Assembly (NCBI RefSeq): GCF_902705875.1 | Contig: NZ_CACSIK010000001.1 | Location: 333,626-357,556, forward strand | Source: Zhongshania aliphaticivorans | GTDB taxonomy: Bacteria > Pseudomonadota > Gammaproteobacteria > Pseudomonadales > Spongiibacteraceae | DNA: 23,931 nt | Reading direction: 5' to 3' | The notes under the pieces: model-generated | What the model was told of the DNA's origin: nothing | The model's database searches: none | Seen by the model: the letters and a program-made list of their open reading frames with translations, nothing else | Part shown: positions 16,920-23,931 of the stretch, piece after piece | Position numbering within the stretch: position 1 is the stretch's first letter | Layout of the letters: every line of letters starts with the position of its first letter | Program-made: the position numbers and the translations under genes

Positions 16920-19754
16920 ATGGCTGAAGTTACCGTGAGCCAGCTTGCCGAAGTCGTTGGCGCGCCAGTAGAGCGATTATTGCGACAAATGAAAGAGGCG
17001 GGGCTATCGCACAGCGCTGCTGGGCAAGTTGTGTCCGATGAAGACAAGCAAACACTGTTGACCTTCTTAAAGCGGAGTCACGGAGAATCAGCCGAGGCAC
17101 CGAAAAAGATTACCTTAAAGCGTAAGACGCTCAGCACCCTTAAAACGGGTTCGGGTGCGGGTAAGAAAACCGTTAATATCGAAGTCCGTAAAAAACGGAC
17201 TTATATAAAACGAGACCCTGCCGAGATGGCTGCGGAAGCTGCGGCTGAAGAGCAGGCTCGTGCAGAAGCTGTAGATATTAAAGAAGATGCACCCAATAAC
17301 GAGGTGGCAGACGTTGCGGCAGTGGTTGAGTCTACGCCTGAAGTAGAGCGTGTTACAGAGTCTACTGAAGTCAATGAAGTTGCACCTGAGCCAGAACCGG
17401 TGGTTGAAGAGACTGAGCCTAAAGCAGCGCCTGTTGCTGAAGAAGTGGCGCCTGAGCCAGAACCAGAGCCAGAGCCAGTAGCAGAAGAAGTGGCACCAGA
17501 GACTGAGCCCGTTAAAGCGCCTATTGCCGCGCCGACCCCTGCAAATAAAACCGACGAATACCGAGAAGTGGTTGAAGATGTATTAGATGTCGATCCTGAA
17601 ATACTTCGTCAGCGCGCTATTTTGCGACGTAAAGAAGAAGAGAAGCGTGTTCAGGAGCGTCGGGCTGAAGCACTAGCGGATAAAAAGCGCGAAGAAGAGC
17701 AGCGCAAAGCGAAGGCGAAGGCGGCGAAAGCTCCTGCAGCAACACCAGCCCCGGCTGGTAAAAAAGAAGGTGGTAGTGAGGCTAGTGAAAAACCTGCGCC
17801 GCGCCATCACCGTCGTGCAGCCCCTGCAGCGAATACAGATGATGATCGCCCACGTCGTAAGGGTGGTAAATCGCGTGGAAATAAGCGTGATGATTTAGAT
17901 GGTGCTGGCTCTTTTGGTGGTCGTCGTAAGAAGAAAACCTTGAAGTTGCCAGATGATGCGCAGCGTCATGCATTCCAAGCGCCAACTGACAAGATAGTTT
18001 ACGCCGTTAATATTGGTGAAACGAGTACAGCGGCAGAACTTGCGCAGCAGATGAAAGTAAAGGCCGCGGAAGTTATTAAAGAAATGATCAAAATGGGTTT
18101 GATGGTTACCATTAATCAGCCGATTGATCAGGAAACCGCGCAGCTTGTGGTCGAGGAAATGGGTCACACCGTTAAGTTGGTTTCTGAGGATGCCGTTGAG
18201 GAAGCCCTGGAAGTGACCTTGGGCGAGCACGGTAAAGGCACAATGGATGCCCGTGCGCCTGTGGTGACGGTTATGGGTCATGTTGACCACGGTAAGACCT
18301 CGCTACTTGATTATATTCGTAAAACTAAGGTTGCCAGTGGCGAAGCGGGTGGAATTACCCAGCATATCGGTGCTTACCATGTAGAAACTGGTCACGGCAT
18401 GATTACCTTCTTGGATACGCCGGGTCACGCAGCATTTACACAAATGCGTGCGCGTGGAGCGAAAAGTACAGATATCGTTATATTGGTTGTAGCGGCCGAT
18501 GATGGTGTGATGCCACAGACAGAAGAAGCGGTAACCCATGCTAAGGCGGCAGGTGTGCCGTTAGTTGTCGCTGTGAATAAAATGGATAAAGAAGGCGCGG
18601 ACCCTGATCGCGTTAAGAATGAGCTTTCTGCAAAGGATGTTATTTCTGAAGAATGGGGTGGTGATACTCAGTTTGTGCATGTCTCCGCGCATACTGGTGA
18701 AGGTATCGATCAACTGCTAGATGCGGTGTTGTTACAGGCCGAATTATTAGAGTTGAAAGCCGCGGCTGATTTACCTGCACAAGGTTTGGTTATCGAGTCT
18801 CGCTTAGATAAAGGGCGTGGTGCAGTTGCATCATTGCTGATTCAGAGCGGTACTTTGCGTCAAGGTGATATCGTTTTGGCTGGCCAATGTTCTGGTCGCG
18901 TTAGGGCTATGCTCGACGAAAATGGCAAGCCAGTTAAAGAGGCTGGCCCGTCTATACCGGTAGAAATATTGGGTCTTGATGGTACGCCTGATGCGGGTGA
19001 TAGCTTTGTTGTTGTCGAAAATGATAAGCGCGCACGTGAAGTGGCTGACTTCCGCCAAGTTCGAGATCGTGAACAGCGTATTAAGCGTCAGCAAGCTGCG
19101 AAGCTGGATCGCATGTTTGAAAGTATGGAGTCGGCAGAACGTCGCATACTAAATGTTGTTTTGAAGACCGATGTTCGAGGTTCTTTGGAAGCCCTACAGG
19201 CTTCGCTGATGGATATCGGCAACGAAGAAGTGAGTGTTAATATTGTCTCAGCCGGTGTCGGCGGTATTACTGAGACCGACGTAAACCTTGCGCTGACTTC
19301 TGGTGCGGTTATGTTCGGCTTCAACGTTCGGGCTGATTCTAGTGCGCGTAAAGTGGCTGAAAGCGAGGGCGTTGACCTTCGTTACTACAGTGTTATTTAT
19401 GACGTAATTGACGATGTCACCGCAGCATTAACGGGGATGTTAAGCCCAGAGATGCGTGAGGAAATCGTGGGTGTTGCTGAGGTTCGAGATGTCTTCCGCT
19501 CGCCTAAGTTTGGTGATATTGCCGGTTGTATGGTCATTGAGGGTACGGTTTATCGCAGTAAACGTATCCGTGTTCTTCGTGAAGATGTAGTTATCTATGA
19601 GGGCGAGCTAGAGTCTTTGCGCCGCTTTAAAGATGACGCCAACGAAGTTAAAAATGGCATGGAATGTGGTATCGGCGTCAAAAATTACAAAGACGTACGC
19701 CCTGGTGACAAAATCGAAGTGTATGAAGTGAAGGAAATTGCGCGCAGCCTTTAA
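16920..19754 (+). CDS. infB: translation initiation factor IF-2
   Basis: IF2 is the GTPase that places fMet-tRNA on the 30S subunit and promotes subunit joining. An IF2_N domain covers about 1-52. A long charged, low-complexity linker follows, with Pro-Glu repeats ([12 protein letters not shown] units, about residues 155-200) and a Lys/Arg/Ala-rich helix. A second N-domain lies at about 340-420. The G domain carries G1 GHVDHGKT (453-460), G3 DTPGH (from 499), G4 NKMD (from 553) and SAHTGEG. Beta-barrel and fMet-binding domains complete 944 aa, longer than E. coli (890) because of the linker. AGGAG at 16907-16911 supports ATG 16920. rbfA follows after 28 bases. Confidence 0.98.
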   Translation: MAEVTVSQLAEVVGAPVERLLRQMKEAGLSHSAAGQVVSDEDKQTLLTFLKRSHGESAEAPKKITLKRKTLSTLKTGSGAGKKTVNIEVRKKRTYIKRDPAEMAAEAAAEEQARAEAVDIKEDAPNNEVADVAAVVESTPEVERVTESTEVNEVAPEPEPVVEETEPKAAPVAEEVAPEPEPEPEPVAEEVAPETEPVKAPIAAPTPANKTDEYREVVEDVLDVDPEILRQRAILRRKEEEKRVQERRAEALADKKREEEQRKAKAKAAKAPAATPAPAGKKEGGSEASEKPAPRHHRRAAPAANTDDDRPRRKGGKSRGNKRDDLDGAGSFGGRRKKKTLKLPDDAQRHAFQAPTDKIVYAVNIGETSTAAELAQQMKVKAAEVIKEMIKMGLMVTINQPIDQETAQLVVEEMGHTVKLVSEDAVEEALEVTLGEHGKGTMDARAPVVTVMGHVDHGKTSLLDYIRKTKVASGEAGGITQHIGAYHVETGHGMITFLDTPGHAAFTQMRARGAKSTDIVILVVAADDGVMPQTEEAVTHAKAAGVPLVVAVNKMDKEGADPDRVKNELSAKDVISEEWGGDTQFVHVSAHTGEGIDQLLDAVLLQAELLELKAAADLPAQGLVIESRLDKGRGAVASLLIQSGTLRQGDIVLAGQCSGRVRAMLDENGKPVKEAGPSIPVEILGLDGTPDAGDSFVVVENDKRAREVADFRQVRDREQRIKRQQAAKLDRMFESMESAERRILNVVLKTDVRGSLEALQASLMDIGNEEVSVNIVSAGVGGITETDVNLALTSGAVMFGFNVRADSSARKVAESEGVDLRYYSVIYDVIDDVTAALTGMLSPEMREEIVGVAEVRDVFRSPKFGDIAGCMVIEGTVYRSKRIRVLREDVVIYEGELESLRRFKDDANEVKNGMECGIGVKNYKDVRPGDKIEVYEVKEIARSL

Positions 19755-19782
19755 TGGCTGACGTAGCGGAGTAGTAAGCCAA

Positions 19783-20169
19783 TTGAAAGAGTTTAGTCGG
19801 ACAGCACGAATTGCGGATTTCTTAAAGCGAGAGTTGGGTGGTTTCATTCAAAAGGAGCTTAGGGATCCGCGTCTTGGCATGGTTTCTGTTATCGATGCGC
19901 AGGTCAGTCGTGACTTGAGTCACGCTAAGATTTACGTGACAGTCATGGGTAAAGATAGTGCCGAAGAAGCACAAGAATCATTGGCGGTTTTGAATAAGGC
20001 GGCAGGCTTTTTACGCAGCCAAGTTGCTAGAATTAACAATGCACGAACCACTCCGCAATTGCGTTTTTATTACGATACGAGCGTAAATCGTGGTCAGCAT
20101 ATCAGCAAGCTTATTCAGGATGCCGTTGAGGCTGACCGAAGTCGTCACGTAGATGACGACGGAGAATAA
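19783..20169 (+). CDS. rbfA: 30S ribosome-binding factor A
   Basis: RbfA is a KH-type protein that binds immature 30S subunits and assists 16S rRNA 5'-end maturation, also in cold adaptation in E. coli. The motifs RELGGFIQKELRDPRLGMVSV, SRDLSHAKIYVTVMG and LRFYYDTS identify the family. Length is 128 aa. The start is TTG 19783 (MKEFSRTARIADFL), with GGAG 11 bases upstream, a rather distant site; no ATG is available before the conserved region. It sits between infB and truB as in other gammaproteobacteria, five bases before truB. Confidence 0.95.
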   Translation: MKEFSRTARIADFLKRELGGFIQKELRDPRLGMVSVIDAQVSRDLSHAKIYVTVMGKDSAEEAQESLAVLNKAAGFLRSQVARINNARTTPQLRFYYDTSVNRGQHISKLIQDAVEADRSRHVDDDGE

Positions 20170-20174
20170 TTGCT

Positions 20175-21104
20175 TTGGCAAGACGTCGTAAAGGCCGGTC
20201 AGTTAACGGTATTTTAGTATTAGATAAGCCTCCTGGCCGTTCTTCTAGCGGCGCAATGGTTACTACTCGAGCAATCTATAATGCAAGTAAGGCTGGGCAT
20301 ACTGGTGCGCTAGACCCGCTAGCTACGGGTGTGTTGCCTATCTGTTTTGGCGAGGCGACTAAATTCTCGCAATTTCTGTTAGATGCAGACAAAGAATATC
20401 GTAGCCACTTTGTCTTTGGGCAGCAAACGGAAACGGGTGATGCGGAAGGCGCGGTATTAACAACAGTCGATGCATCGCATTTAGCTTCGGAAGCGCTTGA
20501 GGCTGAAGTAGCAAAATTACGTGGTGATATTTTACAGGTACCTCCGATGTACTCTGCGCTGAAACGTGACGGTAAACCGTTATACGAGCTGGCTAGGCAG
20601 GGGATTACGGTGGAGCGGCCTGCTCGCCCGGTGACTATTCATGAGTTTGAGTTAGAGTCTTTCACGCCCGGCGTCTTAGCCGTTGCTGTGGTGCGTGTAC
20701 GCTGCAGCAAGGGGACTTATATTCGTTCCTTGGCTGAGGATTTAGGTGCGGCGCTTGGATGCGGGGCGCATGTCTCAAGCTTAAGACGTTTGCAGGCCGG
20801 TCCATTTGTAGAGGCGCAAGCTGTTGAGACCGCACAGTTACAAACCTTGCGTGATGCAGAGGATTTTGATGGTCTTGATGCCCTGTTATTGCCAATAACC
20901 GATGCGCTTGGACATATGCCTCAGGTTATCTTGGGTGATACCGCAGCTTACTATCTGCTGCAAGGTCAGCCGGTGCAAGTATCCGGCGCACCAACATCGG
21001 GTCTGGCTGTATTACTGGCTGAAGACCAGAAATTTTTAGGAATTGGTGAAATTTTAGACGATGGTCGCGTTACTCCTCGTCGTTTGCTCTCAACTATGGG
21101 ATAA
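20175..21104 (+). CDS. truB: tRNA pseudouridine(55) synthase TruB
   Basis: TruB makes pseudouridine 55 in the T loop of nearly all tRNAs and also acts as a tRNA chaperone. The catalytic motif GHTGALDPLATGVLP is present, with Asp47 as nucleophile. Other family marks are NGILVLDKPPGRSS near the N-terminus, PPMYSALKRDGKPLYELAR and CSKGTYIRSLAEDLG. The last 65 or so residues fit a PUA-like domain (TGLAVLLAEDQKFLGIGE type). Length is 309 aa. The start is TTG 20175, with GGAG at 20161-20164. A 139-base gap with hairpins precedes rpsO. Confidence 0.96.
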   Translation: MARRRKGRSVNGILVLDKPPGRSSSGAMVTTRAIYNASKAGHTGALDPLATGVLPICFGEATKFSQFLLDADKEYRSHFVFGQQTETGDAEGAVLTTVDASHLASEALEAEVAKLRGDILQVPPMYSALKRDGKPLYELARQGITVERPARPVTIHEFELESFTPGVLAVAVVRVRCSKGTYIRSLAEDLGAALGCGAHVSSLRRLQAGPFVEAQAVETAQLQTLRDAEDFDGLDALLLPITDALGHMPQVILGDTAAYYLLQGQPVQVSGAPTSGLAVLLAEDQKFLGIGEILDDGRVTPRRLLSTMG

Positions 21105-21140
21105 TACGCGGCTAATTTACTGCCAAAATACTGGTGGTAA

Positions 21141-21224
21141 GGAAAGAAGGTAGTAGCACTGGGCTATTCCTTCCGAACCTAACTGTAAATATGCACGGTC
21201 AGGCTCGATTTATAAACGCATATT
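21141..21224 (+). promoter_or_regulatory. rpsO leader hairpins; possible S15 autoregulatory element
   Basis: Two stems are visible. The first pairs 21145-21157 with 21163-21174 around loop ACTGG, with mismatches. The second is a perfect AATATGC (21188-21194)/GCATATT (21218-21224), ending just before the ribosome site GAGGAAG. In E. coli S15 represses its own mRNA by stabilising a pseudoknot at the rpsO start. Position and proximity fit such a control; I have not shown a pseudoknot. No convincing rpsO promoter is seen. Confidence 0.4.
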
Positions 21225-21243
21225 CGTAATGAGGAAGAAGAAA

Positions 21244-21513
21244 ATGGCATTATCTGCTGTTGAGAAAGCTGATGTTGTTAAAGAGTATCAAACTGCTGAA
21301 GGCGATACTGGTTCTCCAGAAGTGCAAGTTGCTTTGCTAACGGTAAACATCAATAAGCTACAGGGCCACTTTGAAGGCCACAAAAAGGATCACCACTCAC
21401 GTCGTGGTTTGATTCGTATGGTAAACCAGCGTCGTAAATTACTGGATTACTTGAAGCGCAAAGACCAAGAGCGTTACATCAAATTGATTAAGAGTTTAGG
21501 TCTGCGTCGTTAA
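21244..21513 (+). CDS. rpsO: 30S ribosomal protein S15
   Basis: S15 is a primary 16S rRNA-binding protein of the 30S platform. The 89-aa length equals E. coli S15. Conserved segments are [38 protein letters not shown] and the end [15 protein letters not shown] 21244 is the start; an in-frame ATG at 21229 would add MRKKK, but its bases are the ribosome site GAGGAAG. The final gene pnp follows across an intrinsic terminator, the same arrangement as in E. coli. Confidence 0.98.
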   Translation: MALSAVEKADVVKEYQTAEGDTGSPEVQVALLTVNINKLQGHFEGHKKDHHSRRGLIRMVNQRRKLLDYLKRKDQERYIKLIKSLGLRR

Positions 21514-21527
21514 AACAAGAATAAGTG

Positions 21528-21550
21528 AGGGGGCCTTAGCGGCCCCTTTA
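21528..21550 (+). terminator. intrinsic terminator between rpsO and pnp
   Basis: GGGGCC (21530-21535) pairs with GGCCCC (21541-21546) around loop TTAGC, followed by TTTATTACTTT. The interrupted T-run suggests partial read-through, which would let pnp be expressed from upstream promoters. Confidence 0.75.
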
Positions 21551-21587
21551 TTACTTTATATAACCCTTATTTGGGAGGAATTACTCC

Positions 21588-23723
21588 GTGAATCCCGTTA
21601 CTAAAACATTCCAGTGGGGCGGCCAAACCGTCACTTTGGAAACCGGCCGTATTGCGAGACAAGCAACTGGTGCGGTATTGGTTACTATCGATGAAACTCA
21701 AGTGCTGTGTACCGTTGTGGCGGCAAAATCTGCCAAGCCCGGCCAGGACTTTTTTCCGCTATCTGTTCACTACCAAGAGCGCACTTATGCAGTGGGCAAA
21801 ATTCCTGGTGGTTTCTTTAAGCGCGAAGCGCGTCCGTCAGAAAAAGAGACATTAACGTCTCGCTTAATTGACCGTCCTATTCGACCATTATTTCCAAAAG
21901 GCTTTCAGAATGAAGTACAGGTAATTTGTACTGTAATGTCTGCCGATAAGAAAAATGATCCAGATATTGCGGCCTTAATTGGTACGTCTGCTGCTTTGGC
22001 AGTGTCTGGCGTTCCTTTTGCTGGTCCAGTGGGTGCAGCTCGCGTTGGTTTTACCGCAGAAGACGGCTACATTTTAAATCCAAGCTATGAGCAGCTAAAC
22101 GCAAGTTTGCTGGACATGGTCGTTGCTGGCACCCAAGACGCAGTTTTGATGGTTGAGTCAGAAGCACAACAGCTGACTGAAGATCAAATGCTGGGTGCGG
22201 TGCTTTATGCTCACCAAGAAATGCAAGCCGCTGTTCAGGCGATTAAAGAATTGGCATCAGAAGTTGGTAAGCCGTCTTGGGACTGGCAGCCAGCTGAAGA
22301 AAATACCGCATTATTAGGTGCCGTAGCCGACGGTTATAAAGCCGGTTTAGGTGATGCGTACCGCATTACAGATAAAATGGAACGCTACGCGAAAGTAGGC
22401 GAGATACGCAATCAGGCCATTGCAGAATTGACGACTGGCGATGATGCTTTATACAGCGCCGATGATGTTCGCGGTGTATTTGCAAAGTTAGAAAAGCAAA
22501 TTGTTCGTCAGCGTATTTTGAATGGTGAGCCACGTATCGATGGACGTGATGGTCGTACTGTTCGCCCAATTAACGTTGAAGTTGGTGTGCTTGGTAAAGC
22601 GCATGGTTCATCTTTATTTACCCGTGGTGAAACGCAGGCTATTGGTGTTGCTACGTTAGGAACAACCCGTGATGCACAGTTTATTGATGCATTAGAAGGC
22701 GAGTTTAAAGATAACTTTATGCTGCACTATAACTTCCCTCCTTACTCGGTAGGTGAGTGTGGTCGTATGGGCAGCACAGGCCGTCGCGAAATAGGTCATG
22801 GCCGTTTAGCGCGCCGCAGTTTGGAAGCGGTTTTACCAACCCCAGAAGAGTTTCCGTATACGATTCGTGTTGTTTCAGAGATTACTGAATCAAACGGTTC
22901 TAGCTCAATGGCATCGGTATGTGTTGGCAGCCTGTCTTTGATGGATGCCGGTGTGCCGCTAAAAGCTCCAGTTGCTGGTATCGCTATGGGTCTAGTTAAA
23001 GAAGGCGAACGCTTCGCTGTTTTAACTGACATCCTTGGTGATGAAGATCACTTGGGTGATATGGACTTTAAAGTTGCCGGTACTGCTGATGGTGTAACTG
23101 CCTTGCAGATGGATATTAAAATCGAAGGCATCACCCAGAAAATCATGGAAGTTGCACTTGAGCAAGCTCAGCAAGCGCGTTTGCATATTCTTGGTCAGAT
23201 GAACCAAGTATTAGCAACATCGCGTAGCGGTGTGTCTGATAATGCGCCAAGCATGCATGTAATGAAAATCGATGCTGATAAAATCCGTGACATCATTGGT
23301 AAGGGTGGCGCAACTATCCGCAGTATGACCGAAGAAACAGGTGCACAGATCGACATCGAAGATGACGGTACGGTACGTGTTTACGGTTCTGATGCGGCAT
23401 CTCGTGATGACGCTGTAAATCGCATTTTAGCAATCACTGCAGAAGCCGAAGTGGGTGCGCTCTACACGGGTAAAGTGGCTCGTATTGTTGATTTCGGTGC
23501 GTTTGTAACCATACTGCCAGGTAAAGATGGTCTTGTTCACATCTCTCAGATTTCTGATGAGCGTGTTGAGAAGGTCAGTGATTACTTGACCGAAGGTCAA
23601 GACGTGCAAGTGAAAGTACTGGATGTAGATGCGCGTGGTCGTATCAAGTTGTCTATTAAAGAAGCTGTTGCAGATAGTGCCGAAGCTGTTGTGGAAGAAG
23701 CTAGTGAGCCAAGCGCTGAATAA
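21588..23723 (+). CDS. pnp: polyribonucleotide nucleotidyltransferase (PNPase)
   Basis: PNPase degrades RNA 3'-to-5' using phosphate and, with RNase E, forms part of the degradosome in E. coli. Two RNase PH-like domains flank a helical linker. The second carries the metal-binding aspartates Asp487 and Asp493 in [13 protein letters not shown] domain with GKGG (about 571-574) and an S1 domain (about 620-690) bind RNA. Length is 711 aa, the same as E. coli. The start is GTG 21588, seven bases after GGGAGGAA. PNPase represses its own mRNA in E. coli after RNase III cleavage of the leader; the 74-base leader here does not show an obvious long stem apart from the terminator. Confidence 0.98.
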   Translation: MNPVTKTFQWGGQTVTLETGRIARQATGAVLVTIDETQVLCTVVAAKSAKPGQDFFPLSVHYQERTYAVGKIPGGFFKREARPSEKETLTSRLIDRPIRPLFPKGFQNEVQVICTVMSADKKNDPDIAALIGTSAALAVSGVPFAGPVGAARVGFTAEDGYILNPSYEQLNASLLDMVVAGTQDAVLMVESEAQQLTEDQMLGAVLYAHQEMQAAVQAIKELASEVGKPSWDWQPAEENTALLGAVADGYKAGLGDAYRITDKMERYAKVGEIRNQAIAELTTGDDALYSADDVRGVFAKLEKQIVRQRILNGEPRIDGRDGRTVRPINVEVGVLGKAHGSSLFTRGETQAIGVATLGTTRDAQFIDALEGEFKDNFMLHYNFPPYSVGECGRMGSTGRREIGHGRLARRSLEAVLPTPEEFPYTIRVVSEITESNGSSSMASVCVGSLSLMDAGVPLKAPVAGIAMGLVKEGERFAVLTDILGDEDHLGDMDFKVAGTADGVTALQMDIKIEGITQKIMEVALEQAQQARLHILGQMNQVLATSRSGVSDNAPSMHVMKIDADKIRDIIGKGGATIRSMTEETGAQIDIEDDGTVRVYGSDAASRDDAVNRILAITAEAEVGALYTGKVARIVDFGAFVTILPGKDGLVHISQISDERVEKVSDYLTEGQDVQVKVLDVDARGRIKLSIKEAVADSAEAVVEEASEPSAE

Positions 23724-23743
23724 GCGGCTTGATCTCTGGTTTT

Positions 23744-23770
23744 AAAACCCCGTTATGCGGGGTTTTTTTT
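23744..23770 (+). terminator. intrinsic terminator after pnp
   Basis: AAAACCCCG (23744-23752) pairs with CGGGGTTTT (23758-23766) around loop TTATG, and the T-run extends to 23770. The A-rich left arm means it could also serve the convergent minus-strand gene. Confidence 0.93.
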
Positions 23771-23860
23771 CGCCTAATGAAATGACTCCTTACTGATTGA
23801 AAAATTATATTTACAGTCTTGCCAGAGTGTATGGGGGTCACAGTTAAACGATAGAAGCGT

Positions 23861-23931
23861 TTAGTGTTGATGACCACCTTCACCGTGGGCATGACGATGA
23901 CGAATTTCTTCATCAGTGGCGTCGCGGATAT
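23861..23931 (-). CDS. C-terminal fragment of an unidentified protein with a His-rich tail
   Basis: The last 71 bases, read on the minus strand, hold an open frame entering from outside the window and ending at TAA (complement at 23861-23863). The visible 22 residues include IRDATDEEIRHRHAH and then GEGGHQH. The ending has seven His in the last 13 residues, with Asp/Glu before it, suggesting metal binding. I cannot name the family. A competing minus frame across 23701-23913 looks like a shadow because it covers the pnp terminator. The gene is convergent with pnp; a weak stem AAACG/CGTTT (23846-23862) overlaps its stop region. Confidence 0.5.
   Translation of the reverse strand, partial: IRDATDEEIRHRHAHGEGGHQH

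Overview
This is a core chromosomal segment of a gammaproteobacterium. From 5' to 3' it carries dapB, carA, carB, greA, yhbY (minus strand), rlmE, ftsH, folP, glmM, tpiA, secG, tRNA-Leu(GAG), one unrecognised gene, rimP, nusA, infB, rbfA, truB, rpsO, pnp and the 3' end of a minus-strand gene. As I remember it, this order follows the Pseudomonas chromosome almost gene for gene, and protein details (GreA, RimP, RbfA, NusA C-terminal repeats) also look Pseudomonas/Cellvibrio-like. Base composition is moderate (close to half GC by eye), so a marine member of the Pseudomonadales/Cellvibrionales side of the class is more likely than Pseudomonas itself. That placement is inference.

Layout. 1-6115: lysine/diaminopimelate synthesis (DapB), then carbamoyl-phosphate synthase (CarA/CarB) and the transcript-cleavage factor GreA, with carB and greA overlapping. 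A very strong intrinsic-terminator hairpin lies in the carA leader and two mutually exclusive hairpins lie between carA and carB. 6116-7151: YhbY and the 23S rRNA methyltransferase RlmE are divergent. 7256-12759: ftsH, folP, glmM, tpiA, secG and tRNA-Leu run in one direction with short gaps or overlaps, closed by a perfect terminator. 12799-14643: an island holding one 589-codon gene that I cannot assign. 14644-23770: the transcription/translation block rimP-nusA-infB-rbfA-truB-rpsO-pnp, headed by a near-consensus sigma-70 promoter followed by two intrinsic terminators before the first gene, and closed by a terminator after pnp.

How the genes work together. The right half is a gene-expression unit: ribosome maturation (RimP, RbfA, TruB for tRNA), elongation/termination (NusA), initiation (IF2), a ribosomal protein (S15) and RNA decay (PNPase). 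Members of this unit (NusA, S15, PNPase) are known to autoregulate in E. coli, and leader structures here fit attenuation or feedback. The middle block joins membrane quality control (FtsH), folate, amino-sugar and triose metabolism, and secretion (SecG).

Most of the window is ordinary, conserved DNA. The parts worth a second look are the unassigned 589-aa protein inserted in an otherwise conserved neighbourhood, the rimP leader with its promoter and tandem terminators, and the leaders of carA, carB and rpsO. I saw no CRISPR array, insertion sequence, prophage gene or defence system.
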